Source: an uncultured Ruminiclostridium sp. (GTDB taxonomy: Bacteria; Bacillota; Clostridia; Oscillospirales; Ruminococcaceae). Taken from it: 64,000 nucleotides of DNA. The notes under the pieces were generated by a model, which saw only the letters and a list, made by a program, of their open reading frames with translations, searched no databases and was not told the origin of the DNA. This document shows positions 8,661 to 17,504 of the stretch, piece after piece. The DNA lies in NCBI GenBank assembly GCA_947630175.1, contig CANRGJ010000002.1, forward strand, positions 62,001-126,000, given 5' to 3'. The number at the start of each line of letters is the position of its first letter. Position 1 is the stretch's first letter. A program made the position numbers and the translations under genes.

Positions 8661-9056
8661 ATGCCTACGTTGGACGAACTGAGAGAAAGATTTGAAAAAG
8701 ACCGTTTCGCTATGGTGACGGGGGTTGAGATAAAGGAGGCGGAGGCGGGACGCGCGGTCTGCACGCTGAAGCTGCGCTCCGATCATCTTAACGCAAACGA
8801 CACGCCTATGGGCGGAGCGATATTCACGCTGGCGGATTTTGCTTATGCGGTGGCTTCAAACGGCTTTACTGAGCATATCATAGTTTCTCAGCACTGCTCA
8901 ATAACTTTCCTTTCCACTGCAAAGGGAAAAGAGCTTATTGCGGAGGCGAAGTGCGTTAAGGCGGGGAGAAGCACCTGCCTGTATGAGGTGGAAGTAAAAG
9001 ACGAACTGGGAACGTTCGTGGCGCACGCTACGGTGAACGGATTTACCGTTAAATAA
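8661..9056 (+). CDS. PaaI-type hotdog thioesterase
   Basis: A 131-residue hotdog-fold acyl-CoA thioesterase. The block LNANDTPMGGAIFTLADFAYAVASN is typical of the PaaI/YbgC-like group, with the catalytic Asp in TLADFA. It opens a run of genes for aryl-acid and acyl-CoA chemistry, 19 nt after the GH5 stop and 17 nt before an acyl-CoA synthetase. The likely role is to release trapped CoA from aryl- or hydroxyaryl-acetyl-CoA, as PaaI does in phenylacetate metabolism. Confidence 0.85.
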   Translation: MPTLDELRERFEKDRFAMVTGVEIKEAEAGRAVCTLKLRSDHLNANDTPMGGAIFTLADFAYAVASNGFTEHIIVSQHCSITFLSTAKGKELIAEAKCVKAGRSTCLYEVEVKDELGTFVAHATVNGFTVK

Positions 9057-9073
9057 ACAAAAAGGAGTTTCAG

Positions 9074-10711
9074 ATGGTCATTACGGAACTGCTGGAGCGC
9101 AACGCACGGCTTTACGGTCAGGAAACGGCGCTGGTGGAGCTAAGTCCCACGGAGGAAAGGGACAAGGCGGTGACCTGGCGGGAGGCGAGCCTTATCGAAA
9201 GCGCTCAGCCTGACAGTCCTTACCGCAGGGCGATAAGTTGGAAGGAATTTGACGGACTGGCAAACAAGTTTGCAAATCTGCTGCTTACAAGAAATGTGAA
9301 GAGAGATACCAAGATAGGTATACTGATGATGAACAGCATAGAGTGGCTCCCCATTTACTTCGGCGTGCTGAAGGCGGGATGCGTGGCGGTGCCGCTGAAT
9401 TTCAGATATTCCAGCGATGAGATAAAATACTGTCTTGAGCTGGCGGACGTGGAGGTACTGGTGTTCGGTCCTCAGTTTGTGGAGAGAATGGACGCTATCG
9501 CAGACGAATTGCCCGACGTTAAAATGATGTTCTTCGTAGGGCGGGACAAGCCTGATTATGCGGAGGACTGCTTTAAGCTGATGGGATTCTGCTCCTCGGG
9601 TCCTCCACCTGTGGCGCTTACGGAAAGCGATAATGCGGCGATATATTTTTCTTCGGGAACGACGGGATTTCCCAAGGCTATACTGCACGACCACCTGTCG
9701 CTGTACAGTTCCTGCGAAACGGAACAGGCGCATCACGGTCAGACAAGGGAGGACGTGTTCCTCTGTATCCCGCCGCTGTATCATACGGGAGCGAAAATGC
9801 ACTGGTTCGGAAGTCTTATTTCGGGGAGCAAGGCAGTCTTGCTGAGAGGAGTAAAGCCTCAGTGGATACTGAGAGCCGTTACCGAGGAAAAATGCACTAT
9901 CGTGTGGCTGTTGGTGCCGTGGGCGCAGGATCTGCTGGACGCTATCGACGCGGGAAAGGTGAAATTAAGCGATTACCTGTTGGATCAGTGGAGGCTTATG
10001 CACATAGGCGCACAGCCTGTTCCGCCCAGCCTTATACACCGCTGGATGAAGGTGTTCCCCAATCATCAGTATGATACGAATTACGGACTCAGCGAATCTA
10101 TCGGTCCAGGGTGCGTTCATCTTGGGGTTGAAAATATACATAAAGTGGGCGCTATCGGAAAGGCGGGCTACCGCTGGGAAACAAGGATAGTGGACGAGCA
10201 GGGCAGGGACGTTAAGCGGGGCGAGATAGGCGAGCTTGCCGTAAAAGGGCGGGGCGTTATGCTTTGCTACTACAAAAATCCTGAGGCTACCAATGAGATC
10301 TTAAAGGACGGCTGGCTGTTCACGGGTGATATGGCGAGAGAGGACGAGGACGGGTTTATTTACCTGGTGGACAGGAAAAAGGACGTTGTCATTTCGGGAG
10401 GAGAGAACCTTTATCCCGTGCAGATAGAGGACTTCCTGAGAAAATATGACAAGATAAAGGACGCCGCGGTTATCGGTATGCCTGATCAGAGACTGGGCGA
10501 AATTGCCGCCGCTATCATCGAGATAAAAGAGGGTTTTGACTGCACGGAGGAGGAAATAAACGCGTTCTGCAACGAACTGCCGAGATACAAGCGCCCTCGG
10601 AAGATAATCTTCGACAAGGTCCCCAGAAATGCTACGGGAAAGATAGAAAAGCCTGCGCTGAGGGAAAAATACTGCGGCGGCAGGCTGGTTGAGGAAGAAA
10701 GCAGGTCATAA
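9074..10711 (+). CDS. AMP-forming acyl-CoA synthetase
   Basis: A 545-residue member of the ANL adenylating superfamily that activates a carboxylic acid to an acyl-AMP and then an acyl-CoA. Motifs: YFSSGTTGFPKAI (P-loop, near 192), YGLSESIGPG (A5, near 335), GWLFTGDMAREDEDGF (A7), DRKKDVVISGGENLYP (hinge) and ATGKIEK with the C-terminal catalytic Lys. An extra charged segment near residues 25-55 precedes the usual start of the domain. An AGGAG lies before the ATG. The neighbouring IorAB and PaaK suggest an aromatic or branched acid substrate; this is inferred. Confidence 0.88.
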   Translation: MVITELLERNARLYGQETALVELSPTEERDKAVTWREASLIESAQPDSPYRRAISWKEFDGLANKFANLLLTRNVKRDTKIGILMMNSIEWLPIYFGVLKAGCVAVPLNFRYSSDEIKYCLELADVEVLVFGPQFVERMDAIADELPDVKMMFFVGRDKPDYAEDCFKLMGFCSSGPPPVALTESDNAAIYFSSGTTGFPKAILHDHLSLYSSCETEQAHHGQTREDVFLCIPPLYHTGAKMHWFGSLISGSKAVLLRGVKPQWILRAVTEEKCTIVWLLVPWAQDLLDAIDAGKVKLSDYLLDQWRLMHIGAQPVPPSLIHRWMKVFPNHQYDTNYGLSESIGPGCVHLGVENIHKVGAIGKAGYRWETRIVDEQGRDVKRGEIGELAVKGRGVMLCYYKNPEATNEILKDGWLFTGDMAREDEDGFIYLVDRKKDVVISGGENLYPVQIEDFLRKYDKIKDAAVIGMPDQRLGEIAAAIIEIKEGFDCTEEEINAFCNELPRYKRPRKIIFDKVPRNATGKIEKPALREKYCGGRLVEEESRS

Positions 10712-10751
10712 GAGCGCAAGCAAAAGAAATAAATTTTTCAGGAGTTATGAT

Positions 10752-12497
10752 ATGAAAACCTTACTGCTGGGCAACGAGGCGGTTGCCAGAGGATTATATG
10801 AAGCGGGGTGCGGTTTCGTTTCAAGCTATCCCGGAACGCCGAGCACTGAGATAACCGAAGCCGCCGCAAGGTACAAGGAAATTTATGCGGAATGGGCGCC
10901 TAACGAAAAGGTAGCTATGGAATCCGCTTTCGGAGCAAGTCTTGCGGGGAAAAGGAGCTTTTGCGGTATGAAGCACGTGGGGCTGAACGTAGCCGCTGAC
11001 CCGCTGTTTACCATATCCTACACGGGCGTAAACGGAGGAATGATAATCGGGGTTGCGGACGACGCAGGTATGCATTCCTCACAGAACGAGCAGGATTCAA
11101 GGCACTATGCAAAGGCGGCAAAGCTGCCTATGCTGGAGCCTGCTGACAGCAGTGACGCTCTGAAATTCACAAAGCTGGCGTATCAGCTGTCGGAGGAATT
11201 TGACACGCCTGTTATTATGAAGATGTGTACCAGAGTTTCTCACTCTCAAAGCGTTGTGGAAACGGGGGATAGAGTCGAGCCTGACGTAAAGGCTTATGAA
11301 AAGAATGCCGCAAAGTACATAATGATGCCTGGAAACGCAAAGCGCCGTCACCCTGTGGTGGAGGAAAGGCTCGAAAAGCTGGCGCAGTGGGCGGAAACGG
11401 CAGAGATAAACCGTGTCGAGGAGGGCGAAAGCTGTGAAATGGGATTTATCGCTTCCTCGACCTCGTACCAGTATGTCAAGGAGGTTTTCGGGGACAGGTA
11501 TCCCGTGCTTAAGCTGGGTATGGTGTGGCCGATGCCGAAGAATAAGATCGCGGAATTTGCCGCAAAGGTGGATAGGCTGATAGTTGTGGAGGAGCTGGAC
11601 GGCTTTATTGAGGATTTCTGCCGCAGTATCGGACTTGAGCCTGAGGGAAAGGAGCTGTTCCCGCTTATTGACGAGCTGAGTCAGAATCTGGTTGCGGAAA
11701 GGCTCGGCGAGGAATACGGGAGTGGGATAAAGCTGAACGAAAACATTCCGCAAAGACCGCCTGTTATGTGCGCAGGCTGTCCGCACAGGGGGCTGTTTTA
11801 CGTTCTTTCGAAAAATAAGCTGACTGTGTGCGGGGATATAGGCTGTTACACGCTGGGGGCGGTTCCTCCTTTGGCGGCGATTGATACCACTATCTGTATG
11901 GGAGCGTCGGTTTCGGGACTGCACGGCTTCAACAAGGTAAACGGCGGGAACGGAAGCGGAAAGACGGTGGCGGTAATAGGCGATTCCACCTTTATACATT
12001 CAGGCGTTACGGGACTTATCAACGTGGCGTACAATGAGTCCAATTCCACCGTTATCATACTGGACAACTCAATAACAGGTATGACGGGGCACCAGCAAAA
12101 TCCTACCACGGGATATAATCTGAAGGGCGATCCCTGCACAAAGATAGATCTGGAGAGCCTTTGCCGTGCTGTGGGAATAAAGAGGGTGAGGGTCGTTGAT
12201 CCTTACGACCTTGACGAATGCGACAAGGCGGTGAAGGAGGAGCTTGCGGCGGAGGAGCCGTCGGTAATCATTTCAAGGCGACCCTGCGCACTGCTGAAAT
12301 ACGTGAAGCACAACGGTCCTATAACGGCGGATGTTGACAAGTGCGTTGGCTGCAAGTCCTGTATGAAGATAGGCTGTCCCGCTGTCAGCGTAAGCGGCGG
12401 AAAGGTGCATATCGACAACACGCTTTGCACAGGCTGCGGAGTGTGCGGTCAGCTTTGCAAATTCGGCGTGCTGAACGGCAAGGAGGTGCAGGCATAA
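10752..12497 (+). CDS. iorA: Indolepyruvate ferredoxin oxidoreductase, alpha subunit
   Basis: A 581-residue TPP enzyme subunit that, with IorB, converts aryl pyruvates plus CoA to aryl-acetyl-CoA, CO2 and reduced ferredoxin; the reaction is reversible in principle. The N-terminal pyrimidine-binding half carries SYPGTPSTEI and PNEKVAMESAFGASLAGKR. The C-terminal half carries GDIGCYTLG and GDSTFIHSG around the TPP/Mg site. The tail has two [4Fe-4S] motifs, CVGCKSCMKIGCP and CTGCGVCGQLCKFG. I chose the ATG at 10752 (GGAG 7 nt upstream); the longer frame overlaps the synthetase gene and lacks a good site. The stop overlaps the iorB start. Confidence 0.95.
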   Translation: MKTLLLGNEAVARGLYEAGCGFVSSYPGTPSTEITEAAARYKEIYAEWAPNEKVAMESAFGASLAGKRSFCGMKHVGLNVAADPLFTISYTGVNGGMIIGVADDAGMHSSQNEQDSRHYAKAAKLPMLEPADSSDALKFTKLAYQLSEEFDTPVIMKMCTRVSHSQSVVETGDRVEPDVKAYEKNAAKYIMMPGNAKRRHPVVEERLEKLAQWAETAEINRVEEGESCEMGFIASSTSYQYVKEVFGDRYPVLKLGMVWPMPKNKIAEFAAKVDRLIVVEELDGFIEDFCRSIGLEPEGKELFPLIDELSQNLVAERLGEEYGSGIKLNENIPQRPPVMCAGCPHRGLFYVLSKNKLTVCGDIGCYTLGAVPPLAAIDTTICMGASVSGLHGFNKVNGGNGSGKTVAVIGDSTFIHSGVTGLINVAYNESNSTVIILDNSITGMTGHQQNPTTGYNLKGDPCTKIDLESLCRAVGIKRVRVVDPYDLDECDKAVKEELAAEEPSVIISRRPCALLKYVKHNGPITADVDKCVGCKSCMKIGCPAVSVSGGKVHIDNTLCTGCGVCGQLCKFGVLNGKEVQA

Positions 12498-13069
12498 TGA
12501 AAACGATGAATATGATGATAGTTGGCGTAGGCGGTCAGGGAACGCTGCTTGCAAGCAAGCTGCTGGGGCGTATGCTTCTTAGCAAGGGCTTTGACGTGAA
12601 GGTGAGCGAGGTCCACGGAATGAGCCAGAGAGGCGGCTCGGTGGTAACCTATGTAAGATGGGGAGATAAGGTCTATTCCCCAATAATAGATAAGGGGCAG
12701 GCAGATATTATCCTTTCCTTTGAATTGCTGGAGGCGGCAAGGTGGACGGAATATCTTAAGCCTGACGGAAAGATGATCACAAATACTCAGCAGATAAATC
12801 CTATGCCTGTCATAACAGGGGCGGCGGAGTATCCCCAGGGGCTTGAAGAAAAAATGAAAGCGGCGGGGATACAGCTTGACGCTGTGGACGCTCTTTCACT
12901 CGCCGAGCAGGCGGGGAGCAGTAAGGCGGTGAACATCGTGCTTATGGGGCGGCTTTCAAAATGGTTCGATTTCAGCGAGGAGGAATGGCTGAAAGCCGTT
13001 GAGGAAAGCGTTCCGCCAAAGTTTCTGGAGATGAATCTGAAAGCGTTCAGACTGGGAAGAAACGGGTGA
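12497..13069 (+). CDS. iorB: Indolepyruvate ferredoxin oxidoreductase, beta subunit
   Basis: A 190-residue gamma-type subunit of 2-oxoacid:ferredoxin oxidoreductases. VGVGGQGTLLASKLLG at the N-terminus is the usual glycine-rich start, and SEVHGMSQRGGSVVTYVRWG is diagnostic of IorB/PorG. The ATG overlaps the last base of the iorA TAA, implying coupled translation and a 1:1 complex. A longer frame upstream lies entirely inside iorA and is rejected. Confidence 0.95.
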   Translation: MKTMNMMIVGVGGQGTLLASKLLGRMLLSKGFDVKVSEVHGMSQRGGSVVTYVRWGDKVYSPIIDKGQADIILSFELLEAARWTEYLKPDGKMITNTQQINPMPVITGAAEYPQGLEEKMKAAGIQLDAVDALSLAEQAGSSKAVNIVLMGRLSKWFDFSEEEWLKAVEESVPPKFLEMNLKAFRLGRNG

Positions 13070-13114
13070 ATTTTGCGGTACGTCCGCACAACATAAATTT
13101 AAAGGAGAATTTTT

Positions 13115-14413
13115 ATGGAGCGTTACTATCAACCTGAAATCGAATGCGCCTCACGGGAACAGATTTTAAGCTGGCAGAACGAACGTCTGGTGAAACAGGT
13201 GCGAAATGTGTGGGACCACGTTCCCTACTATCGCAAAAAAATGGAGGAAAAGGGCGTTTCTCCCGACGACATCAAGGGCGTTGAGGACCTGCACAAGCTG
13301 CCGTTCCTCACAAAGGACGACCTGAGAGAGGCGTATCCTTACGGCTTGCTGGCAAAGCCGCTGGGCGACTGCGTTCGCATACAGTCCACCTCGGGCACTA
13401 CGGGTAAACGTGTTGTCGCTTTCTACACACAGCACGACCTTGACCTGTGGGAAGACTGCTGTGCAAGGGCGATAATGGCGGCAGGCGGGACCAACGAGGA
13501 CGTTTGCCACGTTTGCTACGGGTACGGGCTGTTTACAGGCGGCCCGGGGCTTAACGGCGGAAGTCACAGGGTGGGCTGTCTGACGCTGCCTATGTCATCG
13601 GGCAATACCGAAAGGCAATTGCAGTTTATGGTAGACCTGGGTTCCACCATACTCTGCTGTACGCCCTCCTATGCCGCATATCTTGCGGAAAGCGCTATCG
13701 AACACGGCGTGAGGGACAAGCTGAAGCTGAAAGCGGGCATCTTCGGTGCTGAGGCGTGGAGCGAGGAAATGCGGCAGGATATTCAAAATAAGCTGGGGAT
13801 AAAGGCTTACGATATTTACGGTCTGACGGAAATTTCAGGTCCAGGAGTCAGCTTTGAATGCTCGGAGCAGACGGGTATGCACATAAACGAGGATCATTTT
13901 ATCGCTGAGATAATCGACCCCAACACAGGCGAAGTTCTTCCCGACGGGACTAAGGGGGAGCTTGTCTTTACCTCTATCACGAAAGAGGCGTTCCCGCTGC
14001 TGCGCTACCGCACAAGGGATATATGCGTTCTCACAAGGGAAAAATGCTCCTGCGGGCGCACTCACGTCAAGATGAGCAAGCCTATGGGAAGAAGCGACGA
14101 TATGCTGATAATCAAGGGCGTAAACGTGTTCCCGTCACAAATCGAAACGGTGCTTATGGAACAGGGCTATCCCGCAAACTATCAGATAATCGTGGACAGA
14201 GTAAATCATTCGGATACTCTTGAAGTCCAAGTTGAGATGACCCCCGAAAGGTTCTCGGACAATCTGGGCAAGATAACCGAAATGGAAAAGGAGCTTGTGG
14301 CAGCGCTGAAGGCTATGCTGGGCATTTATGCAAAGGTGACGCTGGTCGCTCCCAAATCCATCACAAGGAGCGAGGGCAAGGCTGTTCGTGTTATCGACAA
14401 GCGCAAAATTTAA
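13115..14413 (+). CDS. paaK: Phenylacetate-CoA ligase
   Basis: A 432-residue PaaK-type AMP-forming ligase, the usual family length. Motifs: QSTSGTTGKRVV (P-loop, near 90), YGLTEISGPGVSFEC (near 238), LRYRTRDI and GRSDDMLIIKGVNVFPSQIE (hinge, near 328-347). It activates phenylacetate, or a related aryl acetate, to its CoA thioester. With IorAB this allows either export of aryl acetates from aromatic amino-acid breakdown or, in the reverse direction, reductive carboxylation of aryl acetates to aryl pyruvates. It follows iorB by 45 nt with AAGGAG before its ATG. Confidence 0.92.
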   Translation: MERYYQPEIECASREQILSWQNERLVKQVRNVWDHVPYYRKKMEEKGVSPDDIKGVEDLHKLPFLTKDDLREAYPYGLLAKPLGDCVRIQSTSGTTGKRVVAFYTQHDLDLWEDCCARAIMAAGGTNEDVCHVCYGYGLFTGGPGLNGGSHRVGCLTLPMSSGNTERQLQFMVDLGSTILCCTPSYAAYLAESAIEHGVRDKLKLKAGIFGAEAWSEEMRQDIQNKLGIKAYDIYGLTEISGPGVSFECSEQTGMHINEDHFIAEIIDPNTGEVLPDGTKGELVFTSITKEAFPLLRYRTRDICVLTREKCSCGRTHVKMSKPMGRSDDMLIIKGVNVFPSQIETVLMEQGYPANYQIIVDRVNHSDTLEVQVEMTPERFSDNLGKITEMEKELVAALKAMLGIYAKVTLVAPKSITRSEGKAVRVIDKRKI

Positions 14414-14425
14414 GGAGGAAAGGCT

Positions 14426-14839
14426 ATGACAGTAAATCAAATCTCTGTATTTCTGGAAAACCGCACGGGACAGCTTGCGGATATAACCGCTGTGCTGTCG
14501 GAAAATCAAATCGACCTGAGAGCGATAAGTATGGCTGAAACAGCTTCCTACGGCGTTTTGCGGCTTATCGTTGACGACCCGCAGAAGGCGTCCGCCGTAC
14601 TGCTGGAAAAGGGCTTTATCATCACTATGACGCCTGTGGAGGCGGTGCTGGTTCCCGACCGCCCGGGCGGACTCAGCGAGCTGCTGGCGGCGGTGTCAAG
14701 GGCAGATATAGGGCTTGAATATATGTACTCCGTATTGGACAGAGGAAGCAACGCATATATGATACTGAAAACAGGCGACAATGCAAAGCTGGCGGAAGTG
14801 CTGGAGAATAACGGGTTCAGAACGGTTCCTGAGCAATGA
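14426..14839 (+). CDS. Tandem ACT domain regulatory protein
   Basis: A 137-residue protein made of two ACT domains: ISVFLENRTGQLADITAVLSE (1-70) and LVPDRPGGLSELLAAVSRA (72-137). Proteins of this kind often accompany paaK and iorAB and are assumed to sense aromatic amino acids, either by binding a partner enzyme or as a stand-alone sensor. It is the last gene of the operon, 12 nt after paaK, and is followed by a terminator. Confidence 0.9.
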   Translation: MTVNQISVFLENRTGQLADITAVLSENQIDLRAISMAETASYGVLRLIVDDPQKASAVLLEKGFIITMTPVEAVLVPDRPGGLSELLAAVSRADIGLEYMYSVLDRGSNAYMILKTGDNAKLAEVLENNGFRTVPEQ

Positions 14840-14847
14840 TGAAATTA

Positions 14848-14886
14848 TAAAAAATAAACACGGTTTTTTACCGTGTTTATTTTTTG
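14848..14886. terminator. Bidirectional terminator
   Basis: The stem aaaataaacacggt/accgtgtttatttt has a T-rich loop. It closes the aryl-acid operon on plus and the GTPase-NYN gene on minus. Confidence 0.87.
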
Positions 14887-14887
14887 T

Positions 14888-17473
14888 TCACTTTTTTAAG
14901 CGGTTCATCTCAATGTATTCCCGTATCGCTTTTTCAGCCTCTTTTACTTCCTCGTGAAGCTCGGAGGCGGAAACACGAAAAGCGCCGCTGCCGAAGATAA
15001 CGCTTTGCTCTGCTCCGTCGGAGGTGGCGACGCGCACCCTGCTGTTTTTTACAAGGTCGTGGGAAAGGCGCTCTATATAAGCGTCGGCGGTTTCGTTTTC
15101 CTTGGTGTAGACTATGCTTATGTTGCCTGCGGTCTGGTTTTCCCGCACTTCGCCTTTCACCTTGTAAGCGTCAAAGACGAGGATAAGCTCACAGCGGGTG
15201 AAGCCCTGATAGTTGCAGAGAACATTGATAAGACGGTTTCTTGCGATGTCAAGGCTTTTTTCCGCTTCGGCGCGAAGCTCCTCCCAGGCGAAAATTATGT
15301 TGTAGCCGTCAACGATAAGGTATTCGGGACCTGTTTTCACGGGTATGCGGCCTTTGTATTTTATCGGCTTTTCCGCAGGGCGCATAGCTTTGCGGCGGTC
15401 ACGGTCGATTTTTCCGTAGGTGCGCTCGAATATTTCAAGCAGCTCCTTGTCCTCTGCCGCCCGATCAACGTAGCTTTCAGCACGGCGATATGAAAGGATA
15501 CGGCGCTGTTCCTCACGGGCGGTTTTCAGGCAGGAGGGCAGGTGCATATACTCGCTCACCTTGTCCCAGCGGACGTTAAATCCTGCTCCGTGGGCGCAGA
15601 AAATTGAGTCGGCGGAATTTTCGATATCCCCGTCGCAGTCGTAGTTTATCTCCCTTATCACTTCGTCGGCGTCGGCGCACTCAGTGTATCCGCCAAAGGA
15701 AAAGAACAGCTTTCCCCTGCCGCTGGTGTAGCCTGACAGCTCACGCTGGTAGCCGCTTATCTTTGCGGCGGGGCAGGTGCCTTTTATCACGGCGTTTTCG
15801 CCCTCGGTGTATGGGGTCTCAAAATTGCCGTTCATTCGGCGTACGTCGGTGAGCGCTCTGCCTGAGCAGTCCTGGGGGAGTATCAGGGTGAAATTGCAGT
15901 AGGGCTCAAGGAGTATGCTCTTTGCACTGCGAAGCCCCTGACGAACTGCTCTGTAAACCGCTTGACGGAAATCCCCACCCTCGGTGTGCTTCAGGTGGGA
16001 ACGACCTGAGCAGAGGGTTATTTTAATATCGGTTATGGGCGAGCCTGTGAGTACGCCCAGATGAGTTTTTTCCGCAAGGTGAGTGAGGACAAGGTTCTGA
16101 TAGCTGCGGTCGAGGACATTGTCGCTGCACAGATTGTCAAATTGCAGTCCAGAGCCTCTCGGCAGGGGTTCGAGCAATAGGTGTACCTCAGCATAATGGC
16201 GGAGGGGCTCGTAATGTCCCACGCCCTCAACGGGTGCGGCTATGGTTTCCTTGTAGGCGACCTTTCCCTGTCCGAAATCTACTTTAATGCCGAATCTTTC
16301 CTCGATCATTCCGCGGAGAATTTCGAGCTGTACCTCTCCCATAAGTCGGACAAATATTTTCCCCACGGCGCTGTTCCATATAACGTGGAGCGCGGGGTCT
16401 TCCTCCTCAAGGCGCTTTAGATTTTCCAGCAGCTTGTACACGTCGACGTCGGCGGGCGGCTCCACGGAATAGGTCATTACAGGCTCAAGGACGGGGGAAA
16501 AGGAGTTTTCCTCAGCGCCCAGCCCCTGTCCCGCATACGAGAGGGAAAGCCCTGTCACGGCGCAGATACTCCCTGCGGAAACGCTGTCAGCAGTGGTGTA
16601 TTTGTTGCCCGTGTAAAGGCGTATCTCGTTTATTTTTTCGGCGTGAAGTTCGCCGTCGGAGCCGATATATTCTATCTGTTCACGGACGCTGAGAGAGCCG
16701 CCTGTGATCTTAAGGGAGGAAAGGCGCTTGCCCTTGTCGTCGGAGGAAATTTTGTAAATAACTGCGCCAAATCCTAAGCGGCGGGGCGGCTCCTGTGCAA
16801 AGCGGTCAAGCAGGCTCATAAGCTCCTCTATTCCCTGCATTTTTAAAGCGGAGCCGAAAATACAGGGGAAAATATGGCGCTTTGCAACGGCGGCGGCTAT
16901 GGTCTTGTCGGCGGCTTTTCCGCTGTCAAGATACTCCTCTGCAATATCGTCGTCCAGCATGGCACATTCCTCAAAAAATCTTTCCGAAGAGGTGTCGGTA
17001 AAATCCACGCAGGAAAAGGCAAGGCGGGTCTTTATATCCTCAAGCGCCCTTTGCCCGTCGGCATGGGGCATATCCATCTTGTTTATGAAAATAAAGGCGG
17101 GAACGCTGTATTCGTCCAGCAGTCGCCATATCGTCTCGGTGTGGCTCTGAACGCCGTCGGTGCCGCTTATCACGATCACCGCAAAGTCCAGCGCCTGAAA
17201 GGTGCGCTCGGTTTCGGCGGAAAAGTCAACGTGACCGGGCGTGTCCAGCAGGGTGTAGGTCCCGCCGTTTATCTCAAATTCTGCACGATGAGCGAACACG
17301 GTTATGCCCCTTGCTTTTTCTGCCTTGTCGGTGTCAAGGCAGGAGCTTCCGTCGTCAACTCTTCCCCGCTTCCTCGTTTCTCCTGCGGCAAAAAGCAGGG
17401 CTTCGGAAAGGGTGGTCTTTCCCGCGTCAACGTGAGCAGTTATTCCCAAAACGACGCGCTTTTTGTGTTCCGT
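14888..17473 (-). CDS. TetM/EF-G-like ribosomal GTPase fused to a Rae1/YacP NYN endonuclease domain
   Basis: About 861 residues. The N-terminal translational GTPase has G1 AHVDAGKTTL, G3 DTPGHVDF and G4 NKMD. EF-G domains II-V in TetM/TetO style follow: EDPALHVIW, VAYKETI, and EPYCNFTLILPQDCSGRAL. The TetM domain IV tip YSPVST is replaced by SHLKHTEGG, so drug resistance is doubtful. A charged linker of about 70 residues leads to an NYN domain over the last 144 residues (14891-15322). It carries VDGYNIIFAW, VFDAYKVKGE, YTKENETADAYIE and ATSDGAEQ, closely matching B. subtilis Rae1, which cleaves mRNA in the ribosomal A site. No ATG, GTG or TTG start exists after the promoter; ACG at 17473 sits 6 nt after GGAGGG. 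Confidence 0.88.
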   Translation of the reverse strand, partial: TEHKKRVVLGITAHVDAGKTTLSEALLFAAGETRKRGRVDDGSSCLDTDKAEKARGITVFAHRAEFEINGGTYTLLDTPGHVDFSAETERTFQALDFAVIVISGTDGVQSHTETIWRLLDEYSVPAFIFINKMDMPHADGQRALEDIKTRLAFSCVDFTDTSSERFFEECAMLDDDIAEEYLDSGKAADKTIAAAVAKRHIFPCIFGSALKMQGIEELMSLLDRFAQEPPRRLGFGAVIYKISSDDKGKRLSSLKITGGSLSVREQIEYIGSDGELHAEKINEIRLYTGNKYTTADSVSAGSICAVTGLSLSYAGQGLGAEENSFSPVLEPVMTYSVEPPADVDVYKLLENLKRLEEEDPALHVIWNSAVGKIFVRLMGEVQLEILRGMIEERFGIKVDFGQGKVAYKETIAAPVEGVGHYEPLRHYAEVHLLLEPLPRGSGLQFDNLCSDNVLDRSYQNLVLTHLAEKTHLGVLTGSPITDIKITLCSGRSHLKHTEGGDFRQAVYRAVRQGLRSAKSILLEPYCNFTLILPQDCSGRALTDVRRMNGNFETPYTEGENAVIKGTCPAAKISGYQRELSGYTSGRGKLFFSFGGYTECADADEVIREINYDCDGDIENSADSIFCAHGAGFNVRWDKVSEYMHLPSCLKTAREEQRRILSYRRAESYVDRAAEDKELLEIFERTYGKIDRDRRKAMRPAEKPIKYKGRIPVKTGPEYLIVDGYNIIFAWEELRAEAEKSLDIARNRLINVLCNYQGFTRCELILVFDAYKVKGEVRENQTAGNISIVYTKENETADAYIERLSHDLVKNSRVRVATSDGAEQSVIFGSGAFRVSASELHEEVKEAEKAIREYIEMNRLKK

Positions 17474-17479
17474 TTTTAT

Positions 17480-17489
17480 CCCTCCTTTT
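17480..17489 (-). promoter_or_regulatory. Ribosome binding site before an ACG codon
   Basis: The minus-strand AAAAGGAGGG ends 6 nt before ACG at 17473-17471, ideal spacing for initiation. No ATG, GTG or TTG lies in the window where this site could act; the next in-frame TTG is inside the first beta strand of the G domain. Confidence 0.75.
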
Positions 17490-17504
17490 CCCGGTCTTAT
17501 TTTT

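Noticed and set aside
14888-17473. Simple call as tetracycline resistance gene (tetM/tetW type)
   Set aside because: The domain IV tip lacks the YSPVST loop, and a nuclease domain is attached; resistance cannot be assumed.
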